In this document: positions 16,501 to 23,143 of the stretch, piece by piece | How the letters are laid out: every line of letters starts with the position of its first letter | Numbering within the stretch: the first letter of the stretch is position 1 | Assembly: GCA_002420305.1 (NCBI GenBank) | Contig: DIHT01000078.1 | Span: 1-27,324 of the forward strand | Length of the DNA: 27,324 nt | DNA from: Akkermansiaceae bacterium UBA5689 | Lineage (GTDB): Bacteria; Verrucomicrobiota; Verrucomicrobiia; Verrucomicrobiales; Akkermansiaceae | Reading direction: 5' to 3' | Position numbers and translations under genes: made by a program | Notes under the pieces: model-generated | Database searches by the model: none | Told to the model about the DNA's origin: nothing | Seen by the model: only the letters and a program-made list of their open reading frames with translations

Positions 16501-17072
16501 CGTTCTCATGGCGCGCCTCTTCGGAACAGGACTATGATTTCCTTATTTTCGAGGTTAACGAGCGGGAGGTGGCATCCCTATCGGGCAATAGCAGGTGGCA
16601 GGAGTATACCGGGGAGTTGCCTTACGGATGGCACAAACTTACCTGGGCCTACGAAAAAGATGAAACCGAGTCCCGAAGGAGAGATACGGGCTATCTGGAT
16701 AATCTGAGCTTCTCCAAATACACCGGCTGGGTCCTACAGTCTGAACTCGGGCAGAAGACCGGAGTGACTCTTGATCCCGATGGAGACGGGCAGGGCTTAC
16801 TCAGAGAGTATGCAACTGGCGGAACGGCTTGGGGCTTGGACCTGATGCCGGTGCCCTCACTCGAGGGAGGCTCATTACGGCTGCAAATTGACAAGCGTCC
16901 CGGGAACGGACTGCACTTTGATGCTGAAGTGAGTGGGAACCTCAAGGACTGGAATCGGTCCGAGCGCAGTATTCTCAGAGATGACGAGGAAGCCTTTTAC
17001 GTGCGAGACCGGATTGGATTACGAGAGTCCAGCAGCCGTTTTCTGCGAATAACAGTGCATCCCCTCAAGTAG
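13590..17072 (+). CDS. Large secreted lysyl-endopeptidase-like serine protease with beta-sandwich tail
   Basis: 1160 residues from ATG at 13590 (AGG at 13579-13581 gives suitable spacing; ATG 13584 and GTG 13581 are alternatives). N-terminal hydrophobic segment about residues 5-24, then a putative propeptide to about 222. The catalytic domain (about 223-485) strongly resembles Achromobacter protease I: CHIDVVC, CSGSAVNN, YFITADHCG (His284), DMTLVELDDP (Asp339), TTEGGSSGSPIYD (Ser422), and SRLRDWLDPDGTGA. All six cysteines of that protease appear matched (225, 231, 263, 285, 306, 444). The tail holds a Calx-beta-like domain (about 490-603, AEGDSGT to IIRNDD), two Ig-like modules (607-685, 828-903; GEITGTP in the second), two copies of a WWK/SWR...YDFL...HTVRWSYSKD/HKLTWAYEKD sandwich (about 690-820 and 905-1043) and a C-terminal DPDGDGQGLLREYATG module. 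It probably degrades extracellular protein. No classical sorting tail is seen. Confidence 0.93.
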   Translation: MERRSVIWVGAALLLVVTAFVLLLQEKKSLASVFYEGATKDKKQILYQGAQLNAARKTESTRSRSESILRLPNFDSDRLLRENPLRKGHPLRFAKRLPVNINPGEHGEWKVRDGKAQWSFRIEAPGAVNLNLGFSRFFLPENARLELRVGGQLLVRPFTARDNESHGELWTPVVAASEIDLRLELPNDERGRVELELTSVNRGFRALSFAAGALKIGNEAPEGDCHIDVVCSAAESGVGPAIDQYRDQIRAAGAYTLNGEDTCSGSAVNNVRGDRIPYFITADHCGVTSSNAPSMVVYWNHENSSCRTPGSIQNGGDGNGPLSDFNSGAILRASYTAADMTLVELDDPIDPEHEVYLAGWSRTGEIPEMAVGVHFPATSEKRISFDFDALRSTRDYSSVSSPDGTHWMIIDWDHGTTEGGSSGSPIYDQNGHMVGQLSGGDAACGNDDADWYGKFSEGWEGGGSSGSRLRDWLDPDGTGALTVNGLSLGEAKVVLSSVEVAEGDSGTRNLQFTISLSQPLEERATFLYSTESDTAVAGSDYVQASDVAVSIPAGRLNATFSVSINGDTEAEENERFRVVLSSQGDAPVNLSGGQAWGIIRNDDFIVPVLEGPSLVRGTVGEDVNIAVVVRNTPTEFALTQAPLGMQIDGQGLISWLPSVAGDYVARVRVANEAGSETGVVRFLITPNTLSQAVDSPGGLRLRSGGSAPFLIEASGDSLAGNNRAQSGGVEDGEESWLEVAVDGPDYLGFWWKVSSEEGYDFLSLSVDGELRRSLSGERDWEYRVIAIPPGSHTVRWSYSKDASSLGGADRGWIDYLQLASRSMPFLMDPPYVRVRSERPVDYQYPLYSGSGNATFSPVRLGGGLLLNDRGEITGTPVSTGIVNFDLTIGQSGQEMTIPATLEVMPDSPVGAAAYSADGPDWGLAWETSGSGEWISQEDQTADGQSAVAASGVGDSERAALSTWVFGPGEVSFSWRASSEQDYDFLIFEVNEREVASLSGNSRWQEYTGELPYGWHKLTWAYEKDETESRRRDTGYLDNLSFSKYTGWVLQSELGQKTGVTLDPDGDGQGLLREYATGGTAWGLDLMPVPSLEGGSLRLQIDKRPGNGLHFDAEVSGNLKDWNRSERSILRDDEEAFYVRDRIGLRESSSRFLRITVHPLK

Positions 17073-17133
17073 GTTCTGATCTCCAGAGAAGGATCGTCGT
17101 TGGAGGCGGGAAGGAGCTGGGCAGGTTTCGTGA

Positions 17134-18045
17134 CTAGCGAAACGAGATTGTGCGGGACTGCTGGCGGCCAAACCCTTCAATCTCGAGACATGAGCGGTGG
17201 AGGTGTGCGAGGGAGAAAGCGTTGTCTTGAGTATCCAGCATGCCGTGCAGGGTCAGGTAGTGCATGCCATCTTTGAATTGATACCCACCAGAGTGGCGGT
17301 GGCCATTCAGGTAGGCCTTGCAGCAGGGAAACTGGGATAGCAGCCTGTGAAGAGCCCCACAATTCCAAGTGCAATGAGCCTCTTCTGGTAAGATAGGGTG
17401 GTGACCGAAGACGAGAACGGATTCTCCTGCATCAGTTGCTTGTTTAAGTTGCTCCGTGAGCCACAGGAACTGCCGGTCACTCACTCTGCCGTTCCACGAC
17501 TGAGCGTAAGGCTTGCCGGCGGCAGCCAATGCGCGGAGCTCTTTCTGAGCGCTGAGGGTAGCAGCATTCTTGCCGGGATAGCGGTATGTGCTCACTTCGG
17601 TGGTATCAAGGACCAGAAAACGGAACCCCGCGTGGTGAAAGGCGTAATAAGTGCTGGGGAGGCCTAATTCCGCAGGAACCTTGGACTTGAGTTCCTCCTC
17701 TACGTCAAAATCGTGATTTCCAAGGGCATGATAGAGTCGAGATTTGAGCTTGGTTATGATGGGCTTGAGTTCGGTAAAGCTCTTAAAGTCACGGTCGATG
17801 AAGTCTCCCAGATGCAGAGAGAACCTGAGGTCATGGCGATTCAGTTGGCTCACCGCCTGATCCAGTTTCGCCGCGCTTTGCCGGTAGAACCGTGTTCCGG
17901 CTGGATCAACATTTGCATACTGGCAGTCAGCAATGAGTCCGAATGAGAGGAGGGGCGCATCCTTATCGGCATCAGCCGCAGGGGCTATTGAGGCCGCAGC
18001 CATGGTTGAACCTGTAGTGGTGATGAATTTGCGCCGTGTAGTCAC
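17134..18045 (-). CDS. Tat-exported ADPRM-like metallophosphoesterase
   Basis: 303 residues from GTG at 18045, the only start that keeps the twin-arginine signal TTRRKFITTTGSTMAAASIAPAADA. Calcineurin-like metal motifs are present: D40-C-Q in LIADCQYANVDPAG, GDFIDRD (D81), GNHDF (N110-H111), FGHHP (H215) and NGHRHSGG (H249, H251). The spacing and flanking residues match the Mn-dependent ADP-ribose/CDP-alcohol diphosphatase family (recalled ADPRM features: DVQ, YYAF, FNGG before the last helices, H-x-P-I-x-P, GGY, HGxxET): here YYAFHHAGFRFLVLDTTEVS, SWNGRVSDRQFLWL, GHHPILPEEAHCTWN and GGYQFKDGMHYLTLHGML. Substrate by homology is ADP-ribose or a CDP-alcohol, but export outside the cytoplasm points to scavenging of extracellular nucleotides. 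It is convergent with the protease and divergent from the DUF6807 gene; a palindrome lies 18 bases upstream of its start. Confidence 0.88.
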   Translation of the reverse strand: MTTRRKFITTTGSTMAAASIAPAADADKDAPLLSFGLIADCQYANVDPAGTRFYRQSAAKLDQAVSQLNRHDLRFSLHLGDFIDRDFKSFTELKPIITKLKSRLYHALGNHDFDVEEELKSKVPAELGLPSTYYAFHHAGFRFLVLDTTEVSTYRYPGKNAATLSAQKELRALAAAGKPYAQSWNGRVSDRQFLWLTEQLKQATDAGESVLVFGHHPILPEEAHCTWNCGALHRLLSQFPCCKAYLNGHRHSGGYQFKDGMHYLTLHGMLDTQDNAFSLAHLHRSCLEIEGFGRQQSRTISFR

Positions 18046-18062
18046 GGGATACAGGTTGCGCC

Positions 18063-18077
18063 CGAATCGCCGATTCG
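18063..18077. promoter_or_regulatory. Perfect palindrome, candidate operator in divergent promoter region
   Basis: CGAATCGCCGATTCG has two perfect 7-base arms around a single C. A further copy of the half-site GATTCG lies at 18086-18091, within a TTCGAA palindrome. The cluster sits in the 147-bp gap between the exported phosphoesterase (start 18045, minus) and the DUF6807 gene (start 18193, plus), where a dimeric regulator could control both. No regulator gene is nearby. Function is inferred from position and symmetry only. Confidence 0.35.
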
Positions 18078-18192
18078 TCCATATTGATTCGAACGCCTTC
18101 AGGGAAAAACTGTCTAAATACTAAGAGTTTGGGGACGGGGTGAGGGAATAGCTTGATCAGGGGGTAGGCTTCCGGGGTATAGAGAAAGGAGC

Positions 18193-19131
18193 ATGAAGAA
18201 ACTCAACGTCCCTTTCCTCGCCCTGACATTTGTGACTGGGCTCCTTGTCCCCCTGAAAGCGCAGCTGGAAATCAAGGATGTGGAGGGGAAGAGCCTCGAT
18301 ATCGTATCGGGAGGTAAGTCTCTTGTTCGCTACATGTATGAGTATGATACCTCAACGGATAAGACCAAGCATGCGACTTATAAGCCGTATCTCCATGTCT
18401 TCGATGCCGACGGGAAAAGCCTCATCACAAAAGGCCCTGGTGGACAGTTCACTCATCACCGGGGAATCTTCATCGGATGGAGCAAAATCGGGTTTAACGG
18501 AAAAAAATATGATCGTTGGCACATGAAGGACGGCGCGATCGTTCACCAGAGTTTCAAGAAGAAGGAAGCGAAGGAGAACACCGCGTCGATTACATCGGTG
18601 ACCGAGTGGCAGGATGCTGCAAAGAAGCCTATTCTTGATGAGGAGCGGACGATGACGGTCTGGACTCCGGGAGAGGGCTGGGCACGAACGGTGATTTTCT
18701 TCAAGAGTAAGTTAACCGCATCCTATGGTGATATCGCTTTGAAGGGAGACCCTGAGCATGCAGGGATTCAGTACAGACCAGCGGATGAGGTAGATCGAAA
18801 GAAGACGGTTTATCTGTTCCCGAAAGAAGAGATCACGACTGCAAACGTCAAGAAGGAGAAAGATCTGGCCTGGATTGCGGAAACCTACTGGCTTGGGGAC
18901 AAGGCTCATAGCGTGGTGCAGCTAAATCATCCTACCAATCCGAAGGGAACGGTGCACTCCGCCTACCGTGATTACGGACGGTTCGGATCCTTTTTTGAAA
19001 AGGAAATAAAGAAAGGGGAGTCCCTCACGGTCAATTACGCTTTTGCCATTGTGGAGGGCAAGCTTCCTGCTCGTTCAGAAATCCAGCGAGCTTCCGAGAT
19101 GTATGCACAGATGGAAGTCGCTGCCGAATAG
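18193..19131 (+). CDS. Secreted DUF6807 (PmoA-like) family protein
   Basis: 312 residues from ATG at 18193, preceded by AAAGGAG one base before the ATG. Signal peptide MKKLNVPFLALTFVTGLLVPLKA, then QLEIKD. The family signature is clear: LVRYMYEYDTSTDKTKHATYKPYLHVFDADGKSL, GGQFTHHRGIFIGWSKI, the RWHMKDG segment, and the C-terminal HPTNPKGTVHSAYRDYGRFGSFFEKEIKKGESLTVNYAFAIVEG. Proteins of this type are annotated as PmoA (by name only; there is no link to particulate methane monooxygenase) and occur frequently beside sugar oxidoreductases and DUF1080 proteins in Planctomycetes and Verrucomicrobia, so a role in carbohydrate catabolism is likely, but no reaction is established to my knowledge. It has its own divergent promoter region with a palindrome, and converges on the LRR-SGNH gene. 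Confidence 0.9.
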   Translation: MKKLNVPFLALTFVTGLLVPLKAQLEIKDVEGKSLDIVSGGKSLVRYMYEYDTSTDKTKHATYKPYLHVFDADGKSLITKGPGGQFTHHRGIFIGWSKIGFNGKKYDRWHMKDGAIVHQSFKKKEAKENTASITSVTEWQDAAKKPILDEERTMTVWTPGEGWARTVIFFKSKLTASYGDIALKGDPEHAGIQYRPADEVDRKKTVYLFPKEEITTANVKKEKDLAWIAETYWLGDKAHSVVQLNHPTNPKGTVHSAYRDYGRFGSFFEKEIKKGESLTVNYAFAIVEGKLPARSEIQRASEMYAQMEVAAE

Positions 19132-19153
19132 GGAGTTCAGAAATTTTTGTCCT

Positions 19154-19192
19154 GAGCGTATTGAAGCGCTCATACCCGCTGAATGCGGGATG
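19154..19192. terminator. Two adjacent stem-loops between convergent genes, possible terminator
   Basis: Hairpin one pairs GAGCG (19154-19158) with CGCTC (19167-19171). Hairpin two pairs CATACCCGC (19171-19179, one bulged A) with GCGGGATG (19185-19192) around a TGAAT loop. They lie in the 82-bp gap between the converging DUF6807 and LRR-SGNH genes, where a two-way terminator would be useful. Neither is followed by a clear U-tract in either direction, so intrinsic termination is uncertain. Confidence 0.35.
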
Positions 19193-19213
19193 CGTTGCCT
19201 GCCTTGTGATGCC

Positions 19214-21244
19214 TCAGGGGCCGGGGTCGTGCTGCTCAAGCCACCGGGAGAGAACTCTGGTCCAGGCCTGATACCCTTTTTCGCTGAGATGTAACCTGTC
19301 CTTGGCGAAAAGGTCTCCATGCAGGAGGCCCTCTGAATTCAGCATCGGGCTGACAATATCGATGTAGTAGGAGTTCTCCTCGGTCTCACAAATGGATTGG
19401 ATGATTCGGTTCGCCAAAGCCATTTCGGGCCAGAGGTGCCACCTCTTGATGCTGGGTTTTATGGCAATAAATCCAAGCTTGGTGCCCGGAACCTTCTGCC
19501 GAATGAGCCGAGAGTAGGCCTTGTAATCCTCGACAACCTGCTGAGCGGACTTTCCTCTCTCAATGTCATTATCCCCTGCATAAAGAAAGATCACTCTGGG
19601 TCGATGTGGCAGGACGATCCGATCGAAATAGAGGATGGCGTCTGACAACTCCGACCCGCCGAAGCCCCGGTTGATCATTGGTTTTCCCGGGAATGATTCT
19701 TTCAGGTTCCACTTACGAATACTGGAGCTCCCAGTGAGAAGAATGGAATTTTTTGAGGGAGGGGATTCCTGATCCACTTTTTCGAAGGACCTGATGGAAG
19801 GATCCCAGTTTTTCACTCGGGCTCGCTTCCGGGCAATAGCCTGTCTGAGCTCTCGCTGAGGCTCTTCGTGCCCCCCACTAGCAAGGAGATCACACAGTGG
19901 TCTGGCCGCCGGTATGGTGAGTTCGGCATCTCCAGGCCACCGACCGCGGTGCCAGCGAAGAAACCTGCCATGGTGAAGCCGCATGGTGGCGACCAGTCTC
20001 GCCCCCTCATAGAAATCCAGCTGGTAGTCGCTCTTGGACATGCGATACGAGCCTGAGTTACGAGGGGTGACTCTCATGTTGGAAATTAGTTTCTGGACGT
20101 TTTCAGTCCCTTGGATCTCTACAGGGGAATCTCGATGACGGTCGTGCTGCCGTTGATCGGAAATCGTGCTGAGGGAGAGTCTGTCGGCGCGGACAAGTCC
20201 GGCCCGGAGGGCGTCCTCCCATGAGGATTGCACTGTAGAGGCAGGGCTTGCCTTTTGGAGTATCGCAGCCTCGTTTTCTCTCGTAGCAGGAGGGGTATCG
20301 AGGACCCGAACGTCGCGGAGGTAGGCAAGATTCCTGCCATCGGGGAGATGCTTGACTGGGGTGCTGGATGCCGAGAGAAGGCGGAGCTGCAAGCACCCGG
20401 AAAGCGGGCGGAGGTCGGTCACCGCCGTGGAATCCACTTTAAATACCCGCAATTCCGGCATTGCGGAGACAAAGTCTATGGAGTGGAGATTCTCCGTTCT
20501 CCGAAGCTTGAGGAACTTGATGCCGGATAGCCCAGCGAGCTCATTGACAGACTCCAGAGAGCCTCCGGAGATACTGAGATTGACGAGATCGGGATTGGTG
20601 CAGATCGAGGACAAATCGACGCTCTGGTCATAGAGTCGCAGGTCGAGAAAGTGGAGCTTATTGTTTTCCCTCAGACTGCTGATCTCCTTCAAGCCCGTGA
20701 CTCCCTCACAGGAGATGGACAGGTAGCGCAAATCGCTGGGGAGCTCGGGAAGGAGGCGGTGGTCTTGCCCGTCATATTGGTAGTCGAGGCTCAGGGCCGT
20801 CCGATGCCAGTCGAGTCCTTCCGTTTTGAGAATTTCATTCCAGTCCGCGGCATCGGTATTAATGAGGATACCTCGGATTTGAGCACGCTCCTCCACTGTC
20901 ATGGCAGCAAGAGGATTAAGGAGAGCCGGCTTTCTGCCAGTATGGTGCTGAGATTCAGTGATTTTTACCGCCACACACCGGGGAGGAGCTTGATCGATAC
21001 GACAGATGAGCTTGGTCTTGTCGACTCCTCCAAACTGGAACTGATAATGTCCGGGCAGACCCAGCACGAAGGGGAAGGGCCCAACCCGGCCAATATCACC
21101 GGGAACAAGGTCACCCTTACGAGTTCCGGCGACGGGAAGAATACCGGGGTCGAGAGTTCTCCCGTCCAAAGAAAAGCGATAATCCGCACCGGATAAAAGG
21201 CTGCTCCCAAGCAGGAAAACGAGCAGGGCGATGCGTTGGATCAT
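19214..21244 (-). CDS. Secreted LRR-SGNH hydrolase fusion protein
   Basis: 676 residues from ATG at 21244, with a signal peptide (residues 1-20, LLVFLLGSSLLSGA). Residues about 165-315 form an irregular leucine-rich repeat array (LPSDLRYLSISCEGVTGLKEI, LHFLDLRLYD, LVNLSISGGSLESVNELAGL, IKFLKLRRTENL, LRVFKVDSTAVTDLRPL, LRLLSASSTPVKHLP). Residues about 375-460 carry a small beta module (YQLDFYEGARLVATMRLHHGRFLRWHRGRWPGD). The C-terminus (about 498-672) is an SGNH/GDSL hydrolase: block I TGSSSIRKW (nucleophile probably S507), block II INRGFGGSEL, block III YAGDNDIERG (N559) and block V KDRLHLSEKGYQAW (D649, H652). The family hydrolyses esters, often sugar acetyl groups. The gene follows the SSS symporter by 142 bp on the same strand. 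The LRR part could bind a protein or glycan partner; this is inference. Confidence 0.88.
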   Translation of the reverse strand: MIQRIALLVFLLGSSLLSGADYRFSLDGRTLDPGILPVAGTRKGDLVPGDIGRVGPFPFVLGLPGHYQFQFGGVDKTKLICRIDQAPPRCVAVKITESQHHTGRKPALLNPLAAMTVEERAQIRGILINTDAADWNEILKTEGLDWHRTALSLDYQYDGQDHRLLPELPSDLRYLSISCEGVTGLKEISSLRENNKLHFLDLRLYDQSVDLSSICTNPDLVNLSISGGSLESVNELAGLSGIKFLKLRRTENLHSIDFVSAMPELRVFKVDSTAVTDLRPLSGCLQLRLLSASSTPVKHLPDGRNLAYLRDVRVLDTPPATRENEAAILQKASPASTVQSSWEDALRAGLVRADRLSLSTISDQRQHDRHRDSPVEIQGTENVQKLISNMRVTPRNSGSYRMSKSDYQLDFYEGARLVATMRLHHGRFLRWHRGRWPGDAELTIPAARPLCDLLASGGHEEPQRELRQAIARKRARVKNWDPSIRSFEKVDQESPPSKNSILLTGSSSIRKWNLKESFPGKPMINRGFGGSELSDAILYFDRIVLPHRPRVIFLYAGDNDIERGKSAQQVVEDYKAYSRLIRQKVPGTKLGFIAIKPSIKRWHLWPEMALANRIIQSICETEENSYYIDIVSPMLNSEGLLHGDLFAKDRLHLSEKGYQAWTRVLSRWLEQHDPGP

Positions 21245-21386
21245 GGCGCGGCGTTAACGGTTTGCTGGAACATGATAGCAAGGAATTCCGTGATAGCGCG
21301 TATCTCTTATGATCATTGCAATAGGGGACCGGGAAAATCCTCTCTGTAGGAAAGTTTCCTGCCAGCCGAGTGATGAGCGAGGGTCT

Positions 21387-23042
21387 CTAGAATGCGAAGA
21401 TCAGATAAATGACAAGGACGATAGCGATCAGGCTGATTCCTACTGCTTTGGCATGCTTCCAAGGGGTAAGGTCGACGACCTTTGCGTCCTGTTGAACGTA
21501 TGGAGTAGGACGCTTCATGAACCCGCCGAGGAGAAACTGGAGAAGCAGCAGGACGGCAAAGACCGCGCCCATATAGTGGAATCCCGAGCGGAAGGTATCG
21601 ATCATCCAACCCTTGGAAATGACTTCGTTTGTTTCCGGGTCGAGGGCTTCTACCCCTCCGAAAAAGGTGCCGAGCACCATAGCGGCAAGTCCTGCCACAA
21701 TTGTGATAACAGCAGTGGCCCCATTCGCGGTTCGGTTGAAGAAGCCGAAGAGCACTATGGCCAGAAGTGGGATGAAATAGATCCCGTTGAGAGACTGAAA
21801 TTTTTCGAAGAGACCATCAACATTAAGGAAGATGAGGGGTGCCGCGATGACGGCGAGCACTGCGACAACAGCACTGCAGATGCGTCCCGACATTACGAGT
21901 TGGTGCTGGCTAGCATTGGGGCGGATGATTTTCTTGTAAACGCCGAGTGAGAAGAGAGTCGCACTGGAATTAAGCACCGAGTTGAAGGTAGAGAGAATAG
22001 ATCCCATCACGACGGCTGCAAAGAAGCCGGTCAGCCAAGTTGGAAGGACAGTGCGTACGAGTTGTCCGTAAACCTCGCCTTGCTCCATGCTGGCCTGATC
22101 GATGCCCTTGTTCGCAAAAACCTGCCAAGCGAGCAACCCAGGGACAACGAGGATGAGAGGAGCCAGAATTTTGAAAAAAGAGGCAAGAAGAACTCCCTTC
22201 TGGCCTTCCGCCAGACTTTTGGCTGCAAAGGTGCGCTGGATGATCTGCTGGTTGGTGGTCCAGTAGAAGAAGTTGAGAAGGAGGACTCCGGTAAAGAGGG
22301 TAGACCAGTGCAGGTAGTGCCCTCCGTCAGTAGCTACCGAACGCAGATGTTCGGGCTTTTCTTGCTTAAGCTTGGCAAAAGCTTCGGAGACTCCGCCATC
22401 CCCGGAGGCCATCTGAAAGGCGAAAAAGGTAATCATCAACCCACCGATGAGAAGGCCGAGGCCATTGAAGGTGTCAGAGACGGCGACCGCGCGGAGGCCC
22501 CCGAAGATTGCGTAGGCGGACCCCACTACTCCAATGAAGATCACGACCGCCCAGATTGTTCCGACCTCGCCGAGGCCAAGCATTTCTTCCAGGTTCAGCA
22601 TTCCACCGAGTCCCTTGGCGCCGAGGAAGAGGACGAACGGCAGAAGAATCAACATGTAGGCTACGATGAAGATAAAGGTCGTGAGGGCCCGGGTAGCTGG
22701 CCCATAGCGCTCTTCCAGGAATTGCGGAACAGTTGCGATCCCAGACTTGAGGTAGCGCGGCAGAAAAAAGAGAGCGAGGACCACAAGGGAGGCGCCGGCA
22801 ATGACCTCCCATGCCATGACCGCAAGTCCGTTAGCATAGGCATCACCATTTAAACCAACGAGTTGCTCGGTGGAGAGGTTGGTCAGGAGGAGGGATCCTG
22901 CGATAACCACGCCACTCAGGCTGCGTCCGGCAAGGAAGTAGCCCTCTTCGGTGTTGTCGAGGCGCCCCCGTGTCAGGCGCCATGTTAGGAACGCCACTAG
23001 GCCGGTAAAGAAGAGGAAGGAAATCACGGTTGGGGCGTCCAT
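21387..23042 (-). CDS. SSS-family (SLC5-like) sodium:solute symporter
   Basis: 551 residues from ATG at 23042, with about 13-14 hydrophobic segments spread over the whole length and a short positively charged tail region before the last segment (WKHAKAVGISLIAIVLVIYLIFAF). Family signs: the early EGYFLAGRSLSG motif, LLLTNLSTEQLVGLNGDAY in the first helix region, LPRYLKSGIATVPQFLEERYG, YAIFGGLRAVAVSDTFNG, YWTTNQQIIQRTFAAKSLAEGQKG, and GSILSTFNSVLNSSATLFSLGVYKK (SSS signature region, Na+ site). The nearest relatives are sugar (SGLT-type) rather than proline or pantothenate carriers, judging by these segments. It lies 101 bp after the aldose 1-epimerase on the same strand, so it probably takes up a hexose or similar sugar with sodium, as expected of a marine organism. 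Substrate is inferred from the neighbour. Confidence 0.94.
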   Translation of the reverse strand: MDAPTVISFLFFTGLVAFLTWRLTRGRLDNTEEGYFLAGRSLSGVVIAGSLLLTNLSTEQLVGLNGDAYANGLAVMAWEVIAGASLVVLALFFLPRYLKSGIATVPQFLEERYGPATRALTTFIFIVAYMLILLPFVLFLGAKGLGGMLNLEEMLGLGEVGTIWAVVIFIGVVGSAYAIFGGLRAVAVSDTFNGLGLLIGGLMITFFAFQMASGDGGVSEAFAKLKQEKPEHLRSVATDGGHYLHWSTLFTGVLLLNFFYWTTNQQIIQRTFAAKSLAEGQKGVLLASFFKILAPLILVVPGLLAWQVFANKGIDQASMEQGEVYGQLVRTVLPTWLTGFFAAVVMGSILSTFNSVLNSSATLFSLGVYKKIIRPNASQHQLVMSGRICSAVVAVLAVIAAPLIFLNVDGLFEKFQSLNGIYFIPLLAIVLFGFFNRTANGATAVITIVAGLAAMVLGTFFGGVEALDPETNEVISKGWMIDTFRSGFHYMGAVFAVLLLLQFLLGGFMKRPTPYVQQDAKVVDLTPWKHAKAVGISLIAIVLVIYLIFAF

Positions 23043-23143
23043 GGCGGTCTTAGTTCAGATTTTGACGGGATCGATAGAAAGAGGGGACCGCAATTAGCGA
23101 TCCCCCATTCTGCTGGTGATGATCAGCGGGTTGATTCAGGTGG

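Noticed and set aside
17125..17143. GTTTCG...CGAAAC stem-loop at the end of the phosphoesterase gene
   Set aside because: The stem is only six base pairs, overlaps the stop codon, and has no U-tract on either strand, so I do not call it a terminator.
21348..21360. AGGAAAGTTTCCT palindrome between the symporter and the LRR-SGNH gene
   Set aside because: Six-base arms are expected several times in a window of this size, it lies about 100 bases from the nearest start, and no second copy is nearby.
22062..22853. Plus-strand open frame of 263 codons
   Set aside because: It is antisense to the symporter, and its strongly charged composition is what the reverse strand of membrane-segment codons gives.
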